64,000 bases of DNA from JBJHBP01 sp050485685 (lineage in GTDB: Bacteria > Pseudomonadota > Gammaproteobacteria > Steroidobacterales > Rariloculaceae). The stretch is taken from positions 29,531 to 93,530 of the forward strand of contig JBJHBW010000011.1 of assembly GCA_050485685.1 (NCBI GenBank), read 5' to 3'. The position numbers were made by a program, and so were the translations under genes. The notes beneath the pieces are model-generated. The model ran no database searches. It was not told the DNA's origin and saw only the letters and a list, made by a program, of their open reading frames with translations. Positions 24,530 to 33,462 of the stretch are shown here, piece by piece (positions within the stretch are counted from its first letter, which is position 1; each line of letters begins with the position of its first letter).

Positions 24530-26680
24530 TCATGGGCCGAAATTGAAGTCGACGGTCAGACCAAAAACACGCGGTGGATCGAGGTAGCCGTAGTACAGAC
24601 CAGGGTTCCCATAGGCGGCAGCGAACGAGGCCTTGTTGGTCACGTTGTTGATGAAGGCCGTGACCTGCAAGCGCTCTGACATGTTCTGGTACGAAATGGC
24701 CGCGTCGACTTTCGTCACGCTGTCCTGACGGCTGTGCGGCGCGACATAGGTTCCAGCCGGTCCCCAGGTTCCTGCCGTCGCATACTGCCGTGAGTCCTGG
24801 TACGAGTCAGAGCGGTAGTTCACGGACAGTGAGGGTGACAATGTTCCCAACTGCCTGAGCGGAATAAACCGCCGATAGGAAGCTGACATCTTCCACCTGG
24901 GCGGATGAATCCTCGTGCCTGAGTAGTCAAAGGAGCCGCCCATTCCAAGGCCATCCGGCACGATGTAGGTCCCGAACCTGCCTTCGGTGTAACCGACGGA
25001 GGCTGAGAACAGGTCGTAAGCGGAGACGAGGAAAGAGGACTCGATCTCGCCACCCTTGATCTTGGCTTCGCCGGCGTTGGCTATGATCCGGATGTTGCCA
25101 CCGAAAGCCGGATTCAGTGAGGTGTAAGCCGCCTGATAGTTTCCATAGTCGTAGTAGAACAGCTCAGAATCAATCGATAACCGGCCGTTCAGAAGACGAT
25201 TCTTTATCCCGAACTGATACGCCGTGAGCGTCTCGGGATCGAACGCACCTTCCGGCCCGATGCTCAGCGAGATGCCGCCTGCCTTGAAGCCCGTCGACAC
25301 GTTGGCGTACAGCATCGAGGCATCGAGAATGTCGCGCTCAAATCCTACCTTGTAGGTCCAGGAGGTCCAGCTTGAGTTGGCATTGCGAACTTCGCCGAGC
25401 AGGTCACCGCCGGCCGTATAGTTCTCGCCGTCCTGGGTCTTGGCGTCGCGTGTGTAGCGCAGGCCTGCTGTTACTCTCATGAGGTCGTTGACTGAGTAGT
25501 CGATCTGTGTGAACGCTGCGACCGACTCCGTGGCAACGTCCTGAAAGATAGTGGCGAACGGAAACCGCAGGCCCTTCAGGTTTCTGGCATCGTAGTGGAA
25601 GGCGCCGGCCTGCCAGAACAGCGGCGAGTCGGTGTTGTTAGAGCTTACGCGAAGCTCGTACGTATACTGCGTATCGTAGATATAAGTTCGCGACAGAAAC
25701 GGGCCGCTCGTGGCCTGGTTGTCCCAGTCGTTGGACTTGTACGCGGGGATGAATGTGACCGTGGCCGGACCGGCATCCCAACTTACCAGACCGGAGTACC
25801 CGACCGCATCCACGTGCTGGAAGGGTGGAGCAAGATCCGGCAGGCCAGTCCAGGGGTCGCTGGCAAAGGGCTGTATGGCAGCCATGCCGGTCCCGTTGCC
25901 CCAATAGTCTCCGGTGTCGAGATTAAGGCCCAGCGTCAGCGTGTCGGTAGGTGTGACCAGCGCCTTGACGCGGTAGGACCTCGTGTTCAGGTCATCGTTA
26001 CCGTTGCTCAAAAAGCCATCGCGCGACTGGTAGTTGCCGGCAAGCCGGATGGATGCGATGTCCGCCACCGGCAGGTTCGCGACGGCGGTCACCGTGCGCG
26101 CGCCATAGTTGCCAAAGCTTACCCGCGTATCGCTGCGAAAGTCGTCGAAGGTCGGGTCATTTGTGACCACGTTCACTACACCGGAAATCGCGTTGCGGCC
26201 ATACAGCGTGCCTTGCGGGCCGCGCAGCACCTCTACGCGGCTCACGTCGTAGAACGACATCAGAGCAGCACTGGAGAACGGGTTGTAAATGCCATCGACA
26301 TTGAATGAGATGCCGGGATCGATCTCTCCGCCGCCCTGAATCGACGAGATGCCGCGGATCGTGAAGAAGGACCCCGCGGGGCCGCGGGCCAGGGTGACGC
26401 CCGGAACGTCGTCGAGAATATCGTTGATCTGCTGCAAGTTGTTGCGGTTCAGATCATCCGCCGTAATGGTCGTAATCGAGATTGGCGTCCGGGCGACTGT
26501 CTCCTCCCGGTATTGCGCGGTCACCACGACTTCGTCCAGCGTCGCCGAGGACGCATCGCGCTCGCTCTGGGCCAGCACCACGGGCGAGAAGGCCAGTCCA
26601 GCGCAGCCGGTCAATACCAGGCGGATGGCCTGGTTGAGGGAAGTCCGTGAAGGGAAGGTCGGGTTGTCATGAGAATGCAT
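24530..26680 (-). CDS. TonB-dependent outer-membrane receptor, set 1
   Basis: A 716-residue TonB-dependent transporter: signal peptide, plug domain (ATLDEVVVTAQYREETVA, GISSIQGGGEIDPGISFNVD, VEVLRGPQGTLYGRNAISG) and a C-terminal beta-barrel ending FGLTVDFNFGP. ATG 26680 has AGAGG upstream; the longer frame adds a non-signal N-terminus. It is the iron-complex-outermembrane-receptor-like type that sphingomonads and related bacteria use for organic substrates. It is closely similar to the receptor at 43120-45204, most clearly through the plug (IQGGGE-DPGISFNVDG-YNPF). It probably imports the substrate of the surrounding catabolic genes. Confidence 0.93.
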   Translation of the reverse strand: MHSHDNPTFPSRTSLNQAIRLVLTGCAGLAFSPVVLAQSERDASSATLDEVVVTAQYREETVARTPISITTITADDLNRNNLQQINDILDDVPGVTLARGPAGSFFTIRGISSIQGGGEIDPGISFNVDGIYNPFSSAALMSFYDVSRVEVLRGPQGTLYGRNAISGVVNVVTNDPTFDDFRSDTRVSFGNYGARTVTAVANLPVADIASIRLAGNYQSRDGFLSNGNDDLNTRSYRVKALVTPTDTLTLGLNLDTGDYWGNGTGMAAIQPFASDPWTGLPDLAPPFQHVDAVGYSGLVSWDAGPATVTFIPAYKSNDWDNQATSGPFLSRTYIYDTQYTYELRVSSNNTDSPLFWQAGAFHYDARNLKGLRFPFATIFQDVATESVAAFTQIDYSVNDLMRVTAGLRYTRDAKTQDGENYTAGGDLLGEVRNANSSWTSWTYKVGFERDILDASMLYANVSTGFKAGGISLSIGPEGAFDPETLTAYQFGIKNRLLNGRLSIDSELFYYDYGNYQAAYTSLNPAFGGNIRIIANAGEAKIKGGEIESSFLVSAYDLFSASVGYTEGRFGTYIVPDGLGMGGSFDYSGTRIHPPRWKMSASYRRFIPLRQLGTLSPSLSVNYRSDSYQDSRQYATAGTWGPAGTYVAPHSRQDSVTKVDAAISYQNMSERLQVTAFINNVTNKASFAAAYGNPGLYYGYLDPPRVFGLTVDFNFGP

Positions 26681-26860
26681 GGTTGTCGCCTCTTGCGCTG
26701 ACCGGTCTAACGTTTGCAGATCTGCACGGAGGGACACTGATTCGTTATGCCTAGCGTCCCCCACGCGCTTCCTGACACTCTAGCCGCTACCTTGTTGAGG
26801 CGTGCGGTCCCAGCGTGCACGAATTGGGGGGCTGGAAAGGAGCGCCGGATTAACGGCGGA

Positions 26861-27865
26861 CTACTGGCGCAGCGCTGCGGGCGAAGTACTGAAGTGCTGG
26901 CTGAAGCGCCGCCTGAAATGACGGCTGTCGGAGAACCCGCAACGCCGCCCGATCTCATCGACCGACACCGATCTGAACCGCTCGTCGAGCAACATTGCCC
27001 GGGCACGCTCCAGGCGCAGGCGGATCAGCTCGCAGCGGAACGTGGTGCCATGTGCGGCGTAGATATGATGCACCTGGCGCGCGGAGATCTGGTGAACGCT
27101 CGCGACTTCGTCGGCGTGCAGGTTCGGTACCGAAGCGAGTGCAGCCAGCGTCAGTTGCAGCGCCCGGAAGCCATTGCGCGAAGCGGGAGAGGTTGTTTCG
27201 ATACTGGCACCGGCTGCAAGTGCCAGCGTCGTACCGAAATGCTGCTCGATCAGGCCGGCGGAAACGCTGTTCGGATGGATCATGTGCACTGCGCTCATGA
27301 GTCCCACAAGCCGGCCGGCCCAGGGGCTGCTGCGCGAAAGCGGCGTGGCCACTGCAAGTCGAGCGTCCTGAAACCGCTCCATGAGCCACGTCGCAGGCAT
27401 GTGTATGGAGAGGCTTTCGCCGCGACCGACGATGGCGATCTCGTAAGGTTCGCGACTGTCCACGAGAACGCAATGGTCCTGACCAAGGGTCACTTCCCGG
27501 CCGCACTGACGCAGCCAGCCCTGTCCAGAGATCATGCGGATTACACTGAACAAAGCTGTGTCACGGCGGGCAATGATTGAACGTGTGCGGCGAACGATCT
27601 GCGTTCCATGAACGTCGATGTGACTCAGCGCCAGCGGACCGAGTCGGCGCTGACGCAACGAGGCGCTGAAGCTGCCGCTGTCTTCTATGCGTATGTCGAC
27701 ATCGTTGATGGCGCGCCCCACGGCCTCCAGCCAGTAGTCTCGCACTCTCGACCGCGGTACCCCATCCGTACTCCAGCAAGATTCGTTCGTAATCGTTGGT
27801 GAATCGGATAGCTCCGATCTGCCGAAGCCGTTCACGTTCGGCTGACGGATGGCCGTTACGGACAT
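26861..27865 (-). CDS. AraC-family regulator, second of a tandem pair
   Basis: A 334-residue AraC/XylS regulator. An N-terminal ligand-binding domain of the AraC_binding_2 kind (SHIDVHGTQIVRRTRSIIAR, DSREPYEIAIVGRGESLSIH) precedes a C-terminal double helix-turn-helix (HQISARQVHHIYAAHGTTF, IGRRCGFSDSRHFRRRFSQH). The ATG at 27865 overlaps the upstream AraC gene by 10 bases, indicating coupling. It is similar to that neighbour along its whole length, so the pair arose by tandem duplication. Likely targets are the receptor and cassette of set 1, which flank it. Confidence 0.9.
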   Translation of the reverse strand: MSVTAIRQPNVNGFGRSELSDSPTITNESCWSTDGVPRSRVRDYWLEAVGRAINDVDIRIEDSGSFSASLRQRRLGPLALSHIDVHGTQIVRRTRSIIARRDTALFSVIRMISGQGWLRQCGREVTLGQDHCVLVDSREPYEIAIVGRGESLSIHMPATWLMERFQDARLAVATPLSRSSPWAGRLVGLMSAVHMIHPNSVSAGLIEQHFGTTLALAAGASIETTSPASRNGFRALQLTLAALASVPNLHADEVASVHQISARQVHHIYAAHGTTFRCELIRLRLERARAMLLDERFRSVSVDEIGRRCGFSDSRHFRRRFSQHFSTSPAALRQ

Positions 27866-28806
27866 CGGTGTGGCGATGCGTCGGTACGCATCTCTGACGG
27901 AGAAACGCCGAACAGGGCGCGGAAGCGACGCCGGAAGTGACTGGTGTCGGAGAAGCCGCAATGCCAGGCGATATCGTCAATCTTGCGGCTGGGTTCGGTA
28001 GGATCGAGCAGGAGCCGCTGTGCGCGTTCGAGCCTAACGCGCATGAGTTCGCGACCGCAGCTTGTGCCGTTCGCGGCATAGATGGCGTGCAGGTAGCGCA
28101 GTGAGAGGCCATGCGTCTGAGCGATGTCGCTGGCGGTGACATTGCAGTTCGATGCCAGGTCGGCAAGCGTCTTCTGCAGAGATTTAAAGACCTTGCGAGA
28201 GTGGTGAGTGGCCCGGACCTCGATCGCATCGACGGTGAGCGCGAGCGCAGTGCACAGGTTCTCGGCGATCAGGAACGGCGGTGATGTACCGCTATCGGCG
28301 TAAATGGCCTCCATGACGTCGCGTAGCATACCGGCCCAGGGTTGTCTGCTACCCAGCGAAACCGCGACCGCGACCTGCGGATCCGGCAGGTGCGATTCGA
28401 CCCAGTCCACAGGCAGGTGAAAGGAGAGGCTCTCGCTGCGACCGCCGATAGTGAGTTCGTAAGGATCACGGCTGTCGAGCAGCACGCATTCATCCTTCAG
28501 GAGCGGGGTTTCGCCGCTTCGATGACGCAGCCAGCCCTGTCCGGCGCGCATGCGGATCAGCACGTACCTGGGGTGAGCACAGCGGGCGATGATTGACGGC
28601 GTCCGTCGCAGGATCTGGGTGCCTTGCACCGACACCAGATTTACCTGCAGTCGTCCGATCAGTCGGCGCTGAATGGTCCCCGAGAAGCCACCAGTCACGT
28701 CGACATCGATATCCAGTGCCAGCAGCGAGCGCCGGACGCAGTCCTGCCAGTAGCTTTCGATCTGCTGGTCAGGCACTCCATCGGTGGTCCATCGATCGCC
28801 GTGCAT
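27856..28806 (-). CDS. AraC-family regulator, first of a tandem pair
   Basis: A 316-residue AraC/XylS regulator with the same plan as its downstream neighbour: a binding domain (VSVQGTQILRRTPSIIARC, DSRDPYELTIGGRSESLSFH) and a C-terminal double helix-turn-helix (HGLSLRYLHAIYAANGTSC, IAWHCGFSDTSHFRRRFRAL). GGAG lies 7 bases before the ATG. It starts 26 bases behind the stop of protein C1, so it may share a transcript with the cassette: DUF6152, B, C, AraC, AraC and then the receptor all run on the minus strand. Confidence 0.9.
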   Translation of the reverse strand: MHGDRWTTDGVPDQQIESYWQDCVRRSLLALDIDVDVTGGFSGTIQRRLIGRLQVNLVSVQGTQILRRTPSIIARCAHPRYVLIRMRAGQGWLRHRSGETPLLKDECVLLDSRDPYELTIGGRSESLSFHLPVDWVESHLPDPQVAVAVSLGSRQPWAGMLRDVMEAIYADSGTSPPFLIAENLCTALALTVDAIEVRATHHSRKVFKSLQKTLADLASNCNVTASDIAQTHGLSLRYLHAIYAANGTSCGRELMRVRLERAQRLLLDPTEPSRKIDDIAWHCGFSDTSHFRRRFRALFGVSPSEMRTDASPHRCP

Positions 28807-28832
28807 GACTGGCTCCGGGCAGCAGGCGGGCG

Positions 28833-29654
28833 TTACCGCGAGCCTGGAGGTACGTCGTCGCCAGGGTTGTCGCAGATGATGCGTGACAACTCCATGCCAT
28901 CTCCCTGAACGGCCTGGCAGACCGGACGGTAACCCTCCCTGAGGAACATCGTGTGTTCGATCTCTTCGGCGCGCGGGTTTTCCATGCAGTCATACTCGAG
29001 AGGATGGCGCCGGTCGGTGGCGACCCAGCCGCGATCGACCGTGAACGGCTCGCTGTAGTACTCGGGATCCGTGATCGTCACTTCGATCGCGACGCGACTG
29101 CCATCCGCCGACTTCGTGAGTCGTTCAACAGTGTGCAGCCGCGTGCTCGTGGGCTGTGCCAATGCATCGAGTTCGAAATTGCCGTTGAACCCGATAGTTT
29201 CGATCACCAGGGTATTGCCTTCCCAGTGGCCGACCGAGTGTCCCATATAGCTGGGCTCCAGGTCTGCGGGATGCTCGGTGTTCATCCGGATGCGACGCGT
29301 CATCCGCGGTTGCTCCAGACTGATGGTGATCTCATCATCGGTTTGCAGGACCACGAGTGAACCCTGCACCATGAACATCGCACTCGGACTGCCGGGGCGG
29401 CAGGTGGTCCAGGCGGTGCCGAGAATTCGGCCGCTGTCAGTGGCCCGGACATACTCCTGGATCATTTCCTCTGTTTCAGGCAGCCTGGGCGTGCCGCCTA
29501 TCATGACGAAGAATCGTTCGGAGTCCCATATCCCGCCCAGATAGCGCGGATCGGTGCGGCCATCTTCGGCCAGCAACGGCGCAGTGATGAAACAGGCCAG
29601 CAATGCCGCAGTCGCACAGCCGCGGGCGTGGTTTCGCGAGACCTTGCAGGTCAT
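28833..29654 (-). CDS. Cassette protein C1, secreted, family without known function
   Basis: A 273-residue exported protein (signal peptide ending APLLAED). Conserved stretches shared with C2 (42182-43000) are GIWDSERFFVM, TAWTTCRPG, MTRRIRMNTEHPADLEPSY, GHSVGHWEGNTLVIETIGFN and DPEYYSEPFTVDRGW, plus Cys in EYDCMENPR, YRPVCQ and IICDN. The middle of the protein also aligns with cassette protein B: W-C-x-PG, then G-x-WE-x2-TLVIET-x-G, then ERL-x4-DG. B and C are therefore related. I know of no assigned function. The start overlaps the B1 stop by ATGA, and the same overlap exists in set 2. Confidence 0.82.
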   Translation of the reverse strand: MTCKVSRNHARGCATAALLACFITAPLLAEDGRTDPRYLGGIWDSERFFVMIGGTPRLPETEEMIQEYVRATDSGRILGTAWTTCRPGSPSAMFMVQGSLVVLQTDDEITISLEQPRMTRRIRMNTEHPADLEPSYMGHSVGHWEGNTLVIETIGFNGNFELDALAQPTSTRLHTVERLTKSADGSRVAIEVTITDPEYYSEPFTVDRGWVATDRRHPLEYDCMENPRAEEIEHTMFLREGYRPVCQAVQGDGMELSRIICDNPGDDVPPGSR

Positions 29655-30376
29655 GGCAGCTCTCCTCTGACAGCGGGCTGCCCCTGCGCTATGCGATCAG
29701 GGCAGACGTCATCTCCGACGGTCATGTCGACCTGTCGGCGATACGTCATCACGGCAGTCCACGGCGCAGTGAAATAGGCCTCGTCTTCGAACGTGAAGCG
29801 TACTTCCAGTCGTCCATCCGGCAGTACGCGCAGCCTCTCGGTAATTACCAGGTCTTCGGAATGGGGGAGGCCGAAGCCATCGAGGACTGTCTCGCGTGCG
29901 AGCCCCACAGTTTCGATGACGAGGGTCTGGTTTTCCCAGCGTCCGACGGGATAACCCATCGTCAGCGGAATGGTCGGATCGGCATCCCGCCCGCTCATGT
30001 CGACCATGCGGTGCCAGCGGTACCATCCGTAGATGAAACCCACGTAGCTGCCATCCGCGCGAATCTCGAACGGGTAGGGCATGAACATGATCCGCGGCAT
30101 GCCGGGACCCGCACACCAGCGTGTGCGATCAAACTGGGGTTGCGGCTGGTTTCGCTCGGCCTGGTGCGCACGGTAAAGCTCGGCGCCTTCGGCATTCAGC
30201 GGTGGTGCGTCGCCGCTTTCCGTCAGCAGACGCTCGGCATGACGCTCCGGAAGCCACACGCCAAGCATGGCGTGCATGCCAGGTCCGAAGGCCGGTCCAT
30301 CGCGCGCAAGCAGGGGCAAGGAGCAAAGGAGCAGCCCCGTGGTTATGCAGGCTACCAACAACGAACGATGCTTCAC
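29651..30376 (-). CDS. Cassette protein B1, secreted, family without known function
   Basis: A 241-residue exported protein (signal peptide ending CSLPLLARDG). It shares with B2 (41439-42185) the stretches FDRTRWCAGPGMPRI, MPYPFEIRADG, WYRWHRMVDMSG, TMGYPVGRWENQTLVIETVG, LDGFGLPHSEDLVITERL and VGDDVCPDRIA. Two conserved Cys (WCAGPG and DDVCPDR) could form a disulfide in the periplasm. Translation starts at GTG 30376 with AAAGGAAT upstream. It lies between the DUF6152 gene (49-base gap) and C1 (ATGA overlap). No enzymatic motif is recognised. Confidence 0.82.
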   Translation of the reverse strand: MKHRSLLVACITTGLLLCSLPLLARDGPAFGPGMHAMLGVWLPERHAERLLTESGDAPPLNAEGAELYRAHQAERNQPQPQFDRTRWCAGPGMPRIMFMPYPFEIRADGSYVGFIYGWYRWHRMVDMSGRDADPTIPLTMGYPVGRWENQTLVIETVGLARETVLDGFGLPHSEDLVITERLRVLPDGRLEVRFTFEDEAYFTAPWTAVMTYRRQVDMTVGDDVCPDRIAQGQPAVRGELP

Positions 30377-30425
30377 GGTGATTCCTTTTCTAACCTTGCC
30401 AGCGGCGCGTCGTGCGCCCCGGATG

Positions 30426-30857
30426 CTACCTGTCGACGCCGGTATCTCTGAACGATGGCTGCCCGCTGATATTGACCGCCACGCCGTCCAGGCGACTGCC
30501 GTCCTCGAGAGTCAGGTAGCGCAAGGTGCCGAAGGGGCGGTCGTCACGCGCCGGCGCCACGTACATCTTTACCGTGTCGCCGATCTTGACGCTGTCCCTG
30601 CGCCAGCCCATGCGCACGTTCATCGCGGGAGCGCCGAACTCCACGCCCCACTGCACGGTGTCGCCGTCCGGCGTCGGCACCAGGACCTGCAGGTAGGAAT
30701 GCGGGTTGGTCCACTGCACCTCCTTGACGACGCCCTCGATGATGACTTCCCGCGTGTAGTCAAATTCGGCGGTGGAGTGATGTGCCAGCAATCCGGGTGC
30801 GGCCAGGAGTGCGGGAAGGCCCAGAATTGCGACGATTCGCAGCATGGCAGCAGGCAT
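30426..30857 (-). CDS. DUF6152 protein, cassette set 1
   Basis: A 143-residue exported protein with a signal peptide ending APGLLAHHS, so the mature protein begins at or near two His residues. The DUF6152 pattern follows: AHHSTAEFDYTREVIIEGVV, VQWTNPHSYLQVLV, MGWRRDSVKIGDTV and GTLRYLTLEDGSRL. The fold is a small beta-barrel by family expectation. The ATG at 30857 has GGAGGAAG 4-5 bases upstream. It is the first gene of set 1 and is divergent from the histidine kinase. The His pair at the processed N-terminus is suggestive of metal binding, but that is inference. Confidence 0.85.
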   Translation of the reverse strand: MPAAMLRIVAILGLPALLAAPGLLAHHSTAEFDYTREVIIEGVVKEVQWTNPHSYLQVLVPTPDGDTVQWGVEFGAPAMNVRMGWRRDSVKIGDTVKMYVAPARDDRPFGTLRYLTLEDGSRLDGVAVNISGQPSFRDTGVDR

Positions 30858-31019
30858 ACGACTTCCTCCGGATGTAGCTGAGATTACGGTAGCAAGGTTG
30901 CAAAGCGTGGTCATCGCGCCGGTGCATTAAAAACACGTGAAAACCCGGTGGAGTCGTCCCGGGAGATCGGTTGTGAATCGATGCGGCGGGTGTTGCCGAC
31001 GTGCGGTAATCGTCAGAAG

Positions 31020-32603
31020 ATGCAGCCCATGAAGCTCCTGCCAGTCACCGTAAGGATGAAGCTCGCTCTGACGGCGGCTGCCGGATTGGTGCTGATGGGA
31101 CTGATGACCGCCATGGTCCTGAATACCAGTGGTGCGGCTTTGGAAGTCGCCGCGCGTACGCAGGCAGATCATGAGCGCATGCGCAGGTTCGTCCAGCTTC
31201 GCTTTGCGGTCGACCGACTGCAGAGTCGAGCCTATGACGTGGTGCGTGGTCAGGGAGAACTCGCAAACATCGCACGTGACAATCTTGCGGTCGCTCGGAC
31301 CGAGTTCCGTCACAGGCTCGCACGCGCCCAGGAGGCGGCGCCTGACACTGACTACGGCCGCGCGCTCGTGGCTGCGCTCTCTGCAGAGGGCGAAGACGTC
31401 CTCAAGATGTTTGAATACGGGACCGAGTTGCAGGAAGCCATCAACGCAGCGCAGGCGGAGGGTGGTGGCAGCTCGGCGGTGAGCGCGATGCGGAGGTTGT
31501 CCGCTCCCTATCTTCGATTCGTGAGTACCGTGGAAGCCGAGATACAGCGCAGCGACAGCGATGTTGCCGCCGCCACAGCGGGGGCGGTGGCGCTGCAGCA
31601 TTCGATGCGCACCGCGGCATTGCTGGGCCTCGCGCTTGGCATCACGGTAACCGCAGTGATCTTCGGCCTGCTGATGTTGCGCCTTGGTCCGGCGTTGCAG
31701 CATCTTGAAAGTGGTGCGCGAGCGTTCGGTGGTGGTGATCTCGAGCATCGCGTGCACGTGGGTGGCCGCGACGAGCTGACACGGCTGGCCGATGCCTTTA
31801 ACGCGATGGCTCGAGAGCTGGGAGAGAAACAGGCCGCGCTTGAGGAAAGCCGCGCCGGACTGGGTCGTGCTGTCGCGCTGCGCACGGCCGAACTGCAGAA
31901 GGCCAACGCGGCGCTGTCAGCGGAAGATGAACGTCGGCGTCGCTTCCTGGCCGAGGCCAGTCACGAGCTGCGCATACCAGTCACCATCATACGCGGCGAA
32001 GCCGAAGTGGCATTGCGCTCAGGTGCGAGCGGCTCTGTTGAGGCCGCGGAGACGTTCGAGCGAATCCGCGATCTGACTCGCGACATCACACGACTTCTGC
32101 AGGATCTGTTCCTCATCGCTCATGCCGAGGCTGGCGGGCTTCGGCTCTCTCTCCAGCCGGTGGATGTGAACGAGCTGGTCGCTGGTCTCGCGGACGATTT
32201 CTCCACGCTGGCCTGCGAGAGTGGAGCATCGGTCCGCGCGGATGTCGCCGGCTCCCTGATGGCAATGGTCGATGCGGGCCGGGTGCGTCAGGCGCTCTCT
32301 GCGCTCGTGGATAACGCGCTGCGTCACACGCACAAGGGCGTGGAGATTACGCTGGTGACGCAACTGCAGGGGGACCTCATTCACATCAGGGTGGATGATG
32401 ATGGTCCTGGGGTTCCCGAGGCCGAGGCGGAAGATCTCTTTGGCCGATTCCGGCGCGGACCCACGCGAGGGGAGGGGTCTGGTCTCGGTCTGACTGTGGT
32501 GCGGGCGCTTGCGGAGGCTCATGGCGGCACTGCAAGACTTGGCGCCAGCATAGCCGGCGGCGTATCGGCGGTGCTCAGCCTGCCGCGCGGGGCCGTAGCG
32601 TGA
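31020..32603 (+). CDS. Sensor histidine kinase
   Basis: About 527 residues. Two membrane segments (about 13-38 and 200-222) enclose a roughly 160-residue periplasmic sensor region. HAMP follows, then a dimerisation domain with the phospho-acceptor His315 in AEASHELRIPVTI, and an ATPase domain with N box (VDNALRHTHKG), G1 (RVDDDGPGV) and G2 (GSGLGLTVVRALAEAHGG). The start could be 31020 or 31029. It overlaps the response regulator by 4 bases (GTGA). A decayed copy of its ATPase part is at 22759-23039. The periplasmic sensor suggests detection of a compound brought in by the receptors. Confidence 0.92.
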   Translation: MQPMKLLPVTVRMKLALTAAAGLVLMGLMTAMVLNTSGAALEVAARTQADHERMRRFVQLRFAVDRLQSRAYDVVRGQGELANIARDNLAVARTEFRHRLARAQEAAPDTDYGRALVAALSAEGEDVLKMFEYGTELQEAINAAQAEGGGSSAVSAMRRLSAPYLRFVSTVEAEIQRSDSDVAAATAGAVALQHSMRTAALLGLALGITVTAVIFGLLMLRLGPALQHLESGARAFGGGDLEHRVHVGGRDELTRLADAFNAMARELGEKQAALEESRAGLGRAVALRTAELQKANAALSAEDERRRRFLAEASHELRIPVTIIRGEAEVALRSGASGSVEAAETFERIRDLTRDITRLLQDLFLIAHAEAGGLRLSLQPVDVNELVAGLADDFSTLACESGASVRADVAGSLMAMVDAGRVRQALSALVDNALRHTHKGVEITLVTQLQGDLIHIRVDDDGPGVPEAEAEDLFGRFRRGPTRGEGSGLGLTVVRALAEAHGGTARLGASIAGGVSAVLSLPRGAVA

Positions 32604-33304
32604 CCGCCGCACTGCTGGTCGAGGATGATGAGCGGGTGCGACGGTTTGTCATCCGCGGTCTCGAGTCGGAAGGGTATCTCGTCTCGGCTGCTGCCGATGG
32701 CCTGCAGGGACTGGAGCTGGCCTGTCGCAAGCCCTTTGACGTGCTGATTCTCGATCTTATGCTGCCGGGCATTTCCGGTCTGGAACTATGTGAACGGGTG
32801 CGCGCGGCAGGTGTGCGGGTGCCTATCCTGATTCTGACCGCGCTGGACGCACTGGAGGAAAAAGTGGAGGGGCTGCGCACCGGCGCCGACGACTACCTTA
32901 CGAAGCCGTTCGACTTCGAGGAGCTGCTGGCACGCATCGAGGCGCTGGTGAGAAGGTCGAAGGGCGTGTTGCCGCACCCGGAAGCAATGCTTCGGGTCGG
33001 CGATGTGACACTGGACCGCGAGGCGCATATCGTTCGGCGTGCCGGCAGCGTAGTCGAGCTCACCACCACGGAATTCCAGCTCCTGGAACTGCTGATGACC
33101 AATGCCGGCAAAGTTCTGAGTCGCGCCAGTATTCTGCTCAGGATATGGAATTACGACTCCGACCCGCTGACCAATGTGGTCGACGTATACATTCGCCACT
33201 TGCGCGCCAAGCTGGGATGGGATGCCGAGTACGGGCCGATCCGCACGCTGCGCGGCTACGGTTACAAGCTCGACACCGATCCCGACTCCGCGCAGCAGGT
33301 CTGA
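32600..33304 (+). CDS. OmpR-family response regulator, copy 2
   Basis: A 234-residue partner of the kinase upstream. The receiver domain has the acidic pair VEDDER, the phospho-Asp in DVLILDLMLPG and the Lys in YLTKPFDF. The C-terminal winged helix has TTTEFQLLELLMTNAGKVLS and RGYGYKLDTD. It starts with GTG overlapping the kinase stop. The near-identical copy 1 differs mainly in the receiver surface and the last dozen residues. The 68-bp repeat begins 30 bases behind its stop, ahead of the monooxygenase operon, which it may control. Confidence 0.94.
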   Translation: MTAALLVEDDERVRRFVIRGLESEGYLVSAAADGLQGLELACRKPFDVLILDLMLPGISGLELCERVRAAGVRVPILILTALDALEEKVEGLRTGADDYLTKPFDFEELLARIEALVRRSKGVLPHPEAMLRVGDVTLDREAHIVRRAGSVVELTTTEFQLLELLMTNAGKVLSRASILLRIWNYDSDPLTNVVDVYIRHLRAKLGWDAEYGPIRTLRGYGYKLDTDPDSAQQV

Positions 33305-33334
33305 TTCGGGTGGACGCAGCGGCCCCCGGCAAAC

Positions 33335-33402
33335 AATCCATTTGAGTACTACGTTAAGATCAAAACAATAAATCCAAGGATTCGACCTGCGAGCGTACAC
33401 TT
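33335..33402. repeat. 68-bp dispersed repeat, copy 2
   Basis: Gap-free counterpart of 22691-22758. It lies between the response regulator and the flavin monooxygenase operon, ending 60 bases before the operon's first ATG. Conserved pieces are AATCCATTTGA-TACTACGTT, GATCAAAAC-ATAAATCCA and AGCGTACACTT. The position suggests a promoter or operator for the operon. Confidence 0.75.
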
Positions 33403-33462
33403 GCTTGCCAGAGGTTGTCCCGAATCCGATGGATTGGGCTTCGCAAGACATGGAGGGGGGGC

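Noticed and set aside
30927..31757. 276-codon open frame on the minus strand
   Set aside because: It overlaps the sensor half of the histidine kinase and has no family features.
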